DNA of 64,000 bases from Straminergon stramineum (Eukaryota; Streptophyta; Bryopsida; Hypnales; Calliergonaceae), in NCBI GenBank assembly GCA_963920665.1, contig OY987267.1, positions 25,854,001-25,918,000 of the forward strand, read 5' to 3'. The notes beneath the pieces are model-generated. The model did not search any database and had not been told where the DNA came from. It saw only the letters and a program-made list of their open reading frames with translations. Both the position numbers and the translations under genes were made by a program. This document shows positions 13,601-24,099 of the stretch, in pieces (the stretch's first letter is position 1; each line of letters starts with the position of its first letter).

Positions 13601-14210
13601 AGCACGTATACAATCAAGTCAAAATCGATTGTAGAATTTGACATCATCGTCGTAGGTTGTTGACGTTGCAATGATCTCGATGGAGTTTTTCTTGTCTCGA
13701 CCCCTCTCAATGTTGTCTCCTAATCCATTCCTATTACATCTCCACTTCCAATGGTCGCACTATTCGTGGTTAATCTCCTCCCCATTTCACTCCCTTTGTG
13801 TAATATACAATCAATGATAACAACACTACCTCAAAATTCTCTTCAATTGCAAATTAATGAATACAATGCAAGTTTTATCTTAGTAATGCAATAAAAAACA
13901 TGCCTACCAAGTTCTAAGAATTCAAGCAACAACATTGCAACTTTCAAAGCGCGTAGAAGAAGTTTTTTCATAGATTAGTGTTTGGTTGGCGTTCATTGTG
14001 ACCCCTAGACTAAGCCCTATTTTCTAGTAATCTTGTCTCCAACTATATCTTTACTATTGCAAAGGAAAGTCGAGTACTTCAGATTTAAGTTTTTTAGATT
14101 GTATTTTTGGTAGCAATTTTTTCAATTTTTTTAATACCATGTATTCTTGAGCTATAAACTCTTCATATAAATAAATTGAAAAAACTTGAAAAATAAACTT
14201 GAAAAACTTA

Positions 14211-14317
14211 ATACATGTGTGTTTAGTAAATTTTTACTGAAAACATCCCTTTAAGGTCGTTACTTGTAGGACTATATGTCTAAGACTATACTTAAAACAC
14301 CCCTTTCTCTTGTAGTG
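14211..14317. mobile_element. CACTA-type MITE, right half only
   Basis: This matches the right half of the palindromic MITEs at 31,758 and 46,359: it begins in the AGTAAATTTTTACTGAAAAC centre, runs through AGGACTATATGTCTAAGACT and ends CCCCTTTCTCTTGTAGTG. The left half is absent, so this copy is truncated. It sits inside the hAT-like element, so it arrived with it or later. Confidence 0.75.
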
Positions 14318-16351
14318 TCTTATGCGTCAATACACTACAAAACACCTATCCCAATCCATCACTAGCTAATCACTTCAAGTGCAATCTAGGGATTTAAAAG
14401 TTTTGAGTGGCTGACCTCAAAATTACAAGCCTATCCCTTTTATTGTATGTAACCCTCCTCAATTGGTTGTACTATGCCAAAGTCTCAATACTAAAATGAT
14501 TGTTGACTAGAATATTGGATATTTGAAAACTGAAAATGTGAATGCCAAATTATAAAATAAGTCCATTATCTTTTAAATGTCAATGGTAGATATTTAGAAA
14601 TATCTCTTCATTTTGATCTAGTTTATGGTTAATTGTTTTTTGAAAATTAGGATTTTGTGCAGTTCATCATAAACTATGAATTTTGCATTCATTAATTCCC
14701 TTGTTCTTGATCCCAAACAAAAATAAATATATCCCAAACCAAATGTGTTGGTCATGCTTGCATAGATTTACTTACATTGTATTGTCCAAAGAAGTTCAAT
14801 GAACCTCCCAAGCTACATAGTATGTTTGTCTCATCTTCAATGAAATGTAGATTCTCATAACTCCCTATTTGTACTTCTTCCATGTTTTTACCTTTAAAAT
14901 TTTGAATTTTAAACACTCTTCTTAGTGGAGCCTCCCTCCATTTCAATACAACCTTCTTTCCTTTCAATCAAGATTGTTGCAACTCCTTTTGTCTCAAGAA
15001 TAAAAAAATTCCCCTTTTCTTCTTATTTCTCTCTCTATGTTGAAAACCAATCTCGGATATCTCTTGGATATCTCATCAGCCACTCTTAGCCATGGGTTCA
15101 AACCCGATCCACACGTGTTTCCATTAAGTCTTTGAAACAAGCAAACACCCTTGCAAACTCTAGGCATGTGCAGCATACGTTACAACTACATTGGAGAGTG
15201 ATTTGGATACTTTGCAATGGCATATTGTAAGAATTTCTCATGTACAAGTCTAGCTACAAATGTCAAGTCCAATAGTGAAGAACAAACATTCAATGTATTG
15301 CCCAAATTTCATAGGATCTAAAGACATTCTAGCTCCAACATATTGCGGTGGAAAAAAACAGTATGATAGAAATAAAGAGATTGTGAATTTTTTTTGGTTC
15401 AATCTCTTTTGACATTCTATATTGTATTTAAGGTTTTAACATGCTTGGGTAATTAACTAGCCCTCAATACCAAACCTATGGCTTGTGCAGAGAGGCACTA
15501 GTTTGACACACTAGAAACACTTTTGTTGGAAGAGGCTGGCTTCCAACTCTAAAAGCAACCACCCATGTCACCTTGACAATTGTTTACAATGTCCAATGAT
15601 TTTGAGGCAGTAGTTTACGATCAACCTAGCTTTTTGCATGTGGATATCTATCCAACAACTCGAAGGAGTAAGCCCATCCGATATATTGCAAATACTCATA
15701 TTACAAAGCATTGCAATAAGTAAAAGAGTATTGGTATACGCCATTAATATAGTAATTACAAACATCTTCATTTTTTATTTTGTTATTTTTGAAAATGAAC
15801 TTGGTAGAAGATAAGTTCATACATTCCCCAAGCTTCAACTTCAATGAAGTGAAGCGCCTCCTTATGAAGGCCGGTATCATCAAGATTCCAAATGAGAGCC
15901 TTCAACATACCTAGACGCCTAAAAATCTCTGAGTGCTTGAAATCTAAGACTGAAAAACCTTAGATCCAACTTACACATATAGCTTTAGGCGTGGCTTCAA
16001 AAGTATCAATTTCTTTTTGGACAAATATTGGAATTTAGTGGAATATACTATACAATCATTTTTCCATCACCATTTGTCATTCACACCAATTGAGCTCTTT
16101 GCCTTCATAATGTGTACTTCTAATATTTTAGACACTATTGAAAATAACAGATTTAATACAAATAATAGATAACCACGGTAATAGGTCCGTGGCAATAGGT
16201 CCTGGTACTTACTATAAATAGAAATTATTGACCAAAATTATCAAAGAAAATCCTTTTTAAGAAATATTATTGAGATTTTTATCGTTTTTCAAATTTCTAA
16301 GCTCCCTGCTCACAAAATCCCTGCTCAATGCTCATAGGCTCATGCTCGCAC
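14318..16351. other. Interior of hAT-like element, no gene seen
   Basis: AT-rich sequence with short open frames (up to about 70 codons) on the minus strand and no recognisable domain. The word GGGTTCAAACCC at 15,088 looks like a tRNA T-arm, but no tRNA can be folded around it. Nothing supports a transposase here. Confidence 0.4.
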
Positions 16352-16373
16352 GCTCACAAAATAGCACCGCTGT

Positions 16374-17440
16374 GTAAGGCGACCACGGGTGTAAAAAAGG
16401 CCATTAGCTTGAACAAACATTTTTTCTTCCTCAAAGGGTGCATGCAAGAAGGGCAACCACATGTGGGGTGACCGTGTGTAAGGGGACCACAGGTGTAAAA
16501 AAGGCCATTAGCTTGAACAAACAATTTTTCTTCCTCAAAGGGTGCATGTAGATAGGGGGACCACATGTGGGGCCACCGGTTGTAAGGCGACTATGGGTGT
16601 AAAGAAGGCCATTAGCTTGAACAAACATTTTTTCTTCTTCAAAGGGCGCATGCAAGAAGGGCGACTGCATGTGGGGCGATTGTATGTAAGGTGACCACGG
16701 GTGTTAGAAAGGCCATTAGCTTGAACAAACATTTTTTCTTCCTCAAAGGGCACATGCAAGAAGGGCAACCACGTGTGGGGCCACCACGTGTAAGGTGACT
16801 GCGGGTGTAAAGAAGGCCATTAAGTCAAAGAAACAGTTTTTCTTTCTCAAAGGGGGCATGCGAAAAGGGCGACCGCGGGTGTTAGAAAGGCCATTAGCTT
16901 GAACAAACATTTTTTCTTCCTCAAAGGGCGCATGCAAGAAGGACGACCGCATGTGGGGTGACTATGTGTAAGGTGACTGCAGGTGTAAGAAAGGCCATTA
17001 GCTTGAACAAACAATTTTTCTTTCTCAAAGGGCGCATGCAAGAAAGGCGACCGCATGTGGGGCAACCACGTGTAAGGCGGCCACGGGTGTAAGAAAAGCC
17101 ATTAGCTTGAACAAACATTTTTTCTTTCTCAAAAGGTGTATGCAAGAAGGGCGACCGCATGTGGGGCAACTGCGTGTAAGGTGACGGTGGGGTGTAAGAA
17201 AGGCCATTAGCTTGAACAAACATTTTTTCTTCTTCAAAGGACGCATGCAAGGAGGGCGATTGCTTGTAGGGCAACCGTAGGTGAGGTGACCACAGGTACA
17301 AGTAAGGTCATTTGCTTATACAACAAGTTTTTCTTTTCAAGAAGTGCATGTGGAAAAAGGGCGACTGATGGTGGGGTGATAGCAGGTGTAAGAAGGAGAA
17401 AGGTCATAAAATCCAAATCTAAAGAATCAACCGTCAATCA
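16374..17440 (+). repeat. ~105-bp tandem array, right segment
   Basis: About ten units. The word GGCCATTAGCTTGAACAAAC (or close variants) recurs at 16,396, 16,503, 16,608, 16,711, 16,816 (variant), 16,889, 16,994, 17,098, 17,204 and 17,306 (variant). Spacing is 102-107 bp, with one short 73-bp interval. Units also share TTTTTTCTTCCTCAAAGGG, GCATGCAAGAAGGGCGACC and GTAAGGCGACC. Because 105 is a multiple of three, minus-strand frames stay open across several units and give 35-residue periodic translations; I do not regard these as proteins. Confidence 0.9.
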
Positions 17441-17639
17441 ATTTTAATAGTGTGAGGAAGTGGTTGAATGGCACCTCGGGGATCCTTTAAATAGAAATGT
17501 ACTTGGCAAGAATGGGTACATAGAAAATTTTAGTTTTTTTTATAGGATGGATAGAGGAGAACATTGGTAGATGACATTGATAGGAGAAAAATTAAATCTT
17601 CATTTAGAGATTTTTTCTCCTTCAAGAAGCATATGCAAG

Positions 17640-20600
17640 TGGATAAACCATGTGAATAACAACCAAAGAAGAAGCTACTCAAAGTAGACAAAAAGCCAAT
17701 GTCCTTCAAAAAATAGAGATTTAAATAAGAACTTCTTCATTTATTTTTGCAATTCTCAAAGAATTGTCCAATTCATGTATTAGTTGTCAGATAAATTTTA
17801 TAAATTAATAAGATATAAGATAGAGGGTTTAGATAAAAACTTTTCTATTTATTCTTTGAAATTCCTTAAGAGTCTTCCTAACAAGAGTGATTTGTCACTT
17901 TGACTATACAAATAAAAAATATGTGTGGTGATTTAGATAAAAACTTCCCCTTCTAATTTTTGCAATTTTTGCCTTGTTCTACTCATGATTTTTTTTTTGT
18001 CTTGTTGATCTTAAATGTGAAAAATAAAGACCAATGATTTAGTAATTAAGATCTTTCCCATAATATTTTTAGAATTTGCAAGGAATCATCCTATTCATGT
18101 ATTAATTGCCACATTGATTTTAAACAAAAAAATGAAGGATGAAAATTGAAGTTAGAATGCACCAATTTATTTTTTCAATTCTCAAAGAATCATACTACTC
18201 ATACATTATTTGTGACTTTCATTGTAAAAATAAAAAATCAAAGGAAGAGATTTAAGTAACAATTTTCCTATTTAATTTTGTAATTTTCTAAGAGTCCTTA
18301 CATTTTTAAATTATTTGTCACATTGATCTAAAATAATAAGAAAGGGTAGAGATTGAAATAAGAACTTCACGATTTAATTTTTGCAGTTCTCCTACATTCA
18401 TTCTAATCATGAATCATTTTTCTCTTTGATTTTATAAATAAAGAAAATAAAGGATATAGATTGAAATAGAAATTCCCCTATTTATGTTTTTCAACTCTCA
18501 AATATTCCCTCTAATCTTGAATTATTTGTCACTATAATTTTATATATAAAATGAAAAGGGTGGAAATGTTAGTAAAAACTCTCTTTTTCAATTTTTTCAA
18601 AATCATGAATTATTTGTCATGTTGAATTCAAAAGTGAGAAGTAACGGATGAAGACTTAAATAAAGACTTCCCTATTTATTTTTTGCAATTCTTCTAGGGT
18701 CCTTATGCAAAAAGTGTTTGTCATTTTGATTATATAAATAATAAGCAAACAATGGAGACAAACTTTTCTACTTTTTTTGGAAATTTTCAAAGGTTTTTCC
18801 TCATTACAAATTCATTAATTGTCATGTTCATTTTAAAGTTTTAAAATTTAGGGTGTAGATTTCAGTAAGAGCTTATCCATTAAGTTTTGCATTTCTCAAA
18901 GAATCATCTTACTCATGAATCATTTGTCATTTGTCAAGTTGATCTAAAAATAAAAATTAAATGGTGGAGAATTAACTAAAACCTTCTTTTACTATTTGCA
19001 ATTTTCAAAGAGTCTTCCTAATCATGAATAAATTGTCGCATGGATTTAAATGTAAAAAATAGAGAGTGGTGATTTGAATAAAAAAACTCTTTCTAATTTT
19101 GAACTATTCTCTAAGATCCCTAATAATCATAAATCATATGTCATGTTGATAATAAAAATGAAAAATAAAGGGTGGAGATTAAGTAAGACCTTTTGATTTA
19201 TTTTTTGACAATTCACCAAAATTCTTTCTAATAATGAATTATTTGTCACTTTGATTTTATAGATAAAAAAATAATGGGTGGAAGGTTTAGGTAAGATATC
19301 CTCCATTTATTTTTGGAATCTTCAAAGAATCATTCTATTCATATATTATTATTCACGTTGATTTAAAAATAAAAACAAATGGTGTCCAATTAATGAAGAA
19401 GTTGTCCATGTATTTTTTGCAATTCTTAAAGAATCTTTTCAATTTTGAATAAATTATGATGTTCCTTTTTTTTAAAGAAAAATAAAAGTCAGAGGTTTTA
19501 GTAAGAATTTTCCTATTCATTTTTCACAATTCTCAAAGAATAATTCTAATCAAGCATGTATTTTTTGTCACTTTCATTTTAAAATAAAATATATAGGATG
19601 GAAATTGAAATAAGAACATGCCCAATTCTGTTTTGCAATTCACAAAGAATCATCCTTCTCACATATTATTTGTCATGATGAATTAAAAATAACAAAATAA
19701 AGGATGAATATTTAAATAAGAAACTTTCTATTTACTTCTTGAAATTATTAGATGGGATTCAGCTACCTTGGAGGGCTGTTTCAGGCCAATTTCCAAAGCT
19801 GGGAACCAGCCAGGGCTGGCCAGAATTTAAAATTATTTAAAAACTATTAAAATTTTAAAAATATTTAAATATTAAAAAAAATTCATTTTGAAATTTTCAT
19901 TTTTTAAAAATATTTAAAATTTCATTTTTTATTATTATCTGACGTGGCCATCACGTGACCATGTCAACGAGCTACTGTGGCCAAGTTCCCACAGTCTTAG
20001 AACTTGTGGGAACTCGTAGTCTTTCGCAGGAGCTCATTCTCATCTAATGTTTCCTAGACTCCTTCTAATCATGAATAATTTTTCACTTTTAAATTCAAAA
20101 TAAATGATGATGATTTAAGTTCCGGTAGTAACTTTTCTTTTTCCTTTTGCCATTTTTAATTACTTTTCATGTCGATTTTGAAAATAAAAAATGAAGGGTG
20201 GAGATTGAAATAGGAATGTACTCATTATTTTTTGTAATCCTCAAAGAATCATCCTACTCATGTATTATTTGTCACATTGATCTAATAATAAAATTGATCT
20301 AATAATCTCTACTCTTTATTTTTAAGAAAAAACTTTTGATTTATATTTGACAATTCTCCAAAATTCTTCATAACAATGAATTATTTGTCACTTTGATTTT
20401 ATAGATAAATTTTTTGGAATCATGTTGAGATATATTATTATTCATGTTGATTTAAAAATAAAAATAAATGGTGGCCAATTAATTAAGCATTTGTCCATGT
20501 ATTTTTTGCAATTTTTAAAGAACCCTTTAATTTTGAATAATTTGTCATATTGAGTTTAAATATAAGAAATAATAGACAAAGATTTCAGTAAAAGTTTGAG

Positions 20601-21330
20601 AATTTCCCTATTTATTTTTTTCAATTTTCAATTAAAAACACTACTCATATATTATTTTGTCCCTTTGATTATTTTTAAAATGTACATGGAAGAGATTGAA
20701 GTAAGAACATATCAAATTATGTTTTGCAATTCACAAAGAATCATCTTTCTGAGGTATTATATGTCACTGTATTGAATCTAAAAAAACAAAATAAAGGGTA
20801 GATATTTAAATAAGAACTTTCCATCCATTTCTTGCAATTTTCCTAAACTCCTTCTAATCATGAACTATTTGTCAATTTGATTTTATAAATAAAAACTAAC
20901 AAGTGGAGATTTAAGTTAAAACTTCCTCATTTATTTTTTGCAATATTCATTCCACTCAAGTAATATTTGTGCATTGATTTAAAAATTGGAAATAAAGGGT
21001 AGAGAATTAAGTAAAAGCTTTAACTTTTCATTTTTGCAATTTTCTAAAACTCCTCATAATTTTATTTATTTTTCATGTTTATTTCTAAAATGAAAAATAA
21101 AAAGTGAAGATTTAGATAAGGACTTCACCTTCTATATTTTGTAAGTCTCAAAGATTCTTTGTAATTATGTATATTATTTATCACTTGGATATTCTAAAAT
21201 AAAAAATAAAGTACAAAGTTTTAAGTAAATACTTTCCTTGTATTAATTTCAATTTGCAAAAAACTCATCCTAAATAAATCAATTTTTTTACCTAATTTTC
21301 ACGATTATTGCCTTTTCAAAGAAGATAGGA
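17640..21330 (-). repeat. AT-rich satellite, right arm (inverted orientation)
   Basis: About 25 diverged units of 120-140 bp. Read on the minus strand they match the 5.1-7.1 kb array: CTTAAATCTCCACCC, a T-rich tract, AATCAATGTGACAAATAAT, GAGTAGGATGATTCTTTGAG, AATTGCAAAAAATAAATGG, GTTCTTACTTAA. Together with the inverted G-rich blocks outside, this gives the whole 4.3-21.7 kb interval a foldback layout. One unit is interrupted by a MITE at 19,751-20,044. Confidence 0.8.
19751..20044. mobile_element. MITE inside the AT-rich satellite, TA target
   Basis: The left end reads GATGGGATTCAGCTACC and the right end, on the minus strand, GATGAGAATGAGCTCC; TA lies directly outside both ends, which fits a Tc1/mariner-type (Stowaway-like) insertion. 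The GC-richer ends and the inner hairpin (TTCCCACAG...CTTGTGGGAA near 19,988-20,012) stand out against the satellite. The middle is A/T homopolymer-rich. There is no coding sequence. Confidence 0.6.
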
Positions 21331-21339
21331 TTTGGAAGA

Positions 21340-21720
21340 GATCGGATTTGAAGAAGATTGGATTTTTTTTCTTTCTACAGTCGTCCTTTCATCCAACTGC
21401 AGTTGCCCACTTGTACTCGCCCCTTCACCCGCATTCGCCCCTTTAGCCACCCATGGTCGCTTCTTCAACCGCCCGAGGTCGCCCACCTACATTCGCCCCT
21501 TCACCCGCAAACGCTCCATCAACCACCCGAGGTTGCCTTTTCACTCAACGTCGCCCCTTCATCTACCCGCAATTGCCTCTTTACTCGCATACACCCCCAC
21601 CCGAGGTTGCCCTTTCACCCCCCCACACACACCTCCAAGGTGATGTGGTTTTAGCTTTCCACGTCAATCTACAAATCCTACCATGTAGGCCAAATCCATT
21701 TATTGTGGGGTAAGTTTTTT
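21340..21720 (-). repeat. G-rich minisatellite, right arm (inverted)
   Basis: The plus strand shows CGCCCCTTCACCCGCA / CCACCCGAGGTCGCCC units of about 30 bp. Read on the minus strand these are GGGGCGAATGCGGGTG-type units, the same kind as at 4,590-4,990. The inner edge (ACAAGTGGGCAACTGCAG on the minus strand) resembles the 4,935-4,970 segment. Three overlapping plus-strand frames of 86-103 codons are proline/threonine-rich products of the repeat, not genes. Confidence 0.65.
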
Positions 21721-22768
21721 ACCCTTATGCAACGAAATGTGACGCCTTATTGACGTGTTGTCTAATACCACACATGGCGTTAGATGTCTTACACAACACC
21801 AAAACCCAAAAATATGTCCGACTAGACAATCTTGGGCAATGCCATCACCAATATATTTTTTACAAATTTTGAAAGGAAATTCCTTCTAAATTCAAATACA
21901 AGCAAAATATTGTCATCATTTGAGTAAAATTTGTTATAATGGATTTGAAATGTGGTTCTCTTGTCATAGTGATTTTTTGAAATTTTTGTGTTCTTTACAT
22001 CTAAGTATGACCTCACTTTTGCAAATCTAGTTTTGAACTAGAGTCAATGCAATTTTGTCTTGGTCAACCACTTGACATACTTGCACACTTGTAATTTTAG
22101 AAAAATATGTACTCCAGTAACACCAATCCAACCATTAGATAGGACAACAACTTGATAGAGTATCTCTACAAATTAAAATGACTTTCATCCAAGAAAAAAT
22201 GAGAATGAAACTTGGGTTTCAATTTGTTCATCATCCCAAAAGTGAACGTCTGAGTGCTTAGGGGTTAATAAATGTCTTTCCAAGTCTATGGATTTGTTCC
22301 CACTTAACATTAAGGTGGTAGGGTTTAGGTACAAATGGTTGTGTATGATAAGTGTGAAGGAGTTCTCATGCCTAATACTCAAATTATTGAAGGCAATTGA
22401 AATATGTTGTTAAACAAGGCGGGGATTGCTTTAGGATTAGTTGTTGAGGGGCTTGAAGTGCTTGGATAGGGTAGCTTGGGTGGCTATTGCTCTATGAGTG
22501 GCTGGTGATGGTTGACCAACCCTTGCTCTGTCATCGTGTCTACCCAATATAATGAAATTTGGAGTGGAGTTTCAATATTGTCATGTCTTTGAAAGATTGT
22601 AAATTTTGAAGTTGAAGGAAAGTAGCCATTGAAAAATCGATACTACATTAAATGAGCCCGGAGATTTTGATAAGCCAGGAGAGGATGCTACCAGTGCCTT
22701 GGGAAATAAACCAGGTTCAACTAGGAGGCAAATTATCGGGGCAGCTCATAAAACTTCCCTGGCTAACG
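21721..22768. other. Intergenic DNA, no gene recognised
   Basis: Ordinary AT-rich sequence with short frames only. It begins at the outer edge of the right foldback arm; the exact edge cannot be set by eye. I see no repeats, tRNA-like folds or recognisable protein segments. Confidence 0.4.
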
Positions 22769-22941
22769 TACATCGCCCACTTGTCTGTGCACTTGATGGA
22801 ATCTCATTTGTTGTAGATTTTCTGCCACTCGGTCAGTGTCAGAATGTGCATGCACGTAGTACATCGCCCACTTGTCTGTGCATTTGATGGAATCTCATTT
22901 GTTGTAGATTTTCTGCCACTCGGTCAGTGTCAGAATGTGCA
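22769..22941 (+). repeat. Tandem duplication, 82 bp twice, 91-bp period
   Basis: The segment starting TACATCGCCCACTTGTCTG and ending CAGTGTCAGAATGTGCA occurs at 22,769-22,850 and again at 22,860-22,941. The copies differ by one base (GCACTTGATGG versus GCATTTGATGG) and are separated by TGCACGTAG. The near-identity shows a very recent duplication. Confidence 0.95.
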
Positions 22942-23253
22942 GAGGGATGTAAGCTTGTCCACTTAAGAAGATCAAGCACTGTCGGTATCGATCCGATCAC
23001 CTCAACTATCGATCGATCGAAGCTCTGCAGCCTCAGTTTCAACCGCTGAGATCGACGCTCCGAACCCACGCTCTGGATGAAGATTTAAACTGACGTTAAC
23101 TTTAATCTGACGGAGAACCATAAATCTTGCAATGGAATTGCGTTGCAATTGTGTAAAAAAAATAAATTCTGACCACCATAGAACTTATAAAGAGTCTTCA
23201 TGTTTGGTAATTATGCACTATGTAATACATACAGTAGCTCCATCGATGTACTA

Positions 23254-23545
23254 GCTGCGCCACTAGACTCTGACTACCACATCCTGCATATAATAATGAA
23301 TTAACTGTCGTATTGAACCCAATGAATGTAGTATTGCGTGACTGACCAGATTAGAAAAAGGCTCCAGCTCACATGATCGAAGCCTAAGTAGCCAACAGAT
23401 CACATTAATTGTTACCATGTGAGGCCAGACGCCTTCCCAGTTCCTATACTCATCCTTAGCTTGTCCATACCGATATACAGCGCACTGGAGTATTACGTTA
23501 GCTTGCTTACACTCGATCACCTAGTATCATGAATTTGGAAGCATA
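23254..23545 (+). repeat. Truncated copy of the receptor-kinase upstream region
   Basis: This segment aligns in the same orientation with 34,233-34,525, which ends about 110 bp upstream of the receptor-kinase ATG. Shared words include CTCTGACTACCACATCCTGC, GTCGTATTGAACCCAA, AAGGCTCCAGCTC, CATGATCGAAGCC, CCAACAGATCA, ATTAATTGTTACCAT and AGTATTACGTTAGCTTG. Similarity stops on both sides, and no receptor-kinase exon follows within the next kilobase. It is the remnant of a tandem gene duplication or a dispersed copy of the promoter region. Confidence 0.8.
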
Positions 23546-23655
23546 TATTTTTTGTATGAACGTTAAATACTGATAACTGATCTGCACTCAAAAGTGCCCA
23601 TGGGCTCGACGGTGGAAAGGATAGGCCATGTACAGACCTCGGTTTTGTACGGTAA

Positions 23656-23765
23656 GATCAACTTTTAACCCCAAAATGAATTTCACTATGTTTTGACCAT
23701 AAATGCTCCCAAATTGCCATTTCTAGTTCAAGTACCAAATTTGGTAAAAAAAAGTATTTTTGGAC
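23656..23765 (+). repeat. Interspersed repeat, inverted match to positions 1-110
   Basis: The words TTAACCCC, ACTATGTTTT, TGCCATTT, TAG--CAAGTACCAAATTT and a following A-run with TATTTTTG occur in the same order on the minus strand of 1-110. Both may be edges of copies of one transposable-element family, but no termini can be set. Confidence 0.55.
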
Positions 23766-24099
23766 ACATGTAATTGTATGATCTTGTAGTACACTGGTTT
23801 GAGAAGATGTGATAAAAATTTCAAAAATTTTCATCACGTGAATTGCAAGATATAAGTGTTTGAATGGACAAAAATCCTTTTTCCAGCCCGACAAAAAAAT
23901 GGGCGGCTGCACTTCACAAGGGTACATTTGTATGGAAAAAAAATTCCAAAATGGTGTTGCTTCTTTGGATTCATTTTTCAAGGCAACTTGGCTACATGCT
24001 TGAAAAAATTCAGATCATTTGGAACTATACAACATATAGGAAAAAAATAGTAAGTAGAAAGAACTTGTAGATAAACAATTAGGATTTTTTGTTGTAAAT

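Larger units (their letters stand above)
7635..16373. mobile_element. hAT-like non-autonomous transposon, 8.7 kb, nested in tandem array
   Basis: The left end begins ACAGGGTTGCTATTCTGTG and the right end, read on the minus strand, begins ACAGCGGTGCTATTTTGTG; by eye 19 of the first 22 bases agree. Both ends continue with repeated GTGAGC / GAGCATG words, the clustered subterminal repeats seen in hAT elements. The 8-bp word GTAAGGCG lies directly outside both ends (7,627-7,634 and 16,374-16,381), the target-site duplication length of the hAT superfamily. Because the host array itself contains this word, a 9- or 10-bp duplication (Mutator-like) cannot be excluded. I find no transposase frame inside. 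The interior holds a ~190-bp satellite, homopolymer tracts and half of a CACTA-type MITE. Confidence is good that this is one inserted unit, lower for superfamily. Confidence 0.7.

Noticed and set aside
15080..15125. GGGTTCAAACCC word resembling a tRNA T-arm
   Set aside because: No A-box, anticodon arm or acceptor stem can be formed with the surrounding bases.
16354..17437. Overlapping minus-strand frames of 60-126 codons with a repeated sequence pattern
   Set aside because: They arise in several frames from a 105-bp tandem repeat without stops; there is no start context, domain or unique sequence.
21332..21713. Three overlapping plus-strand proline-rich frames of 86-103 codons
   Set aside because: Products of the C-rich strand of a minisatellite, in three frames at once.
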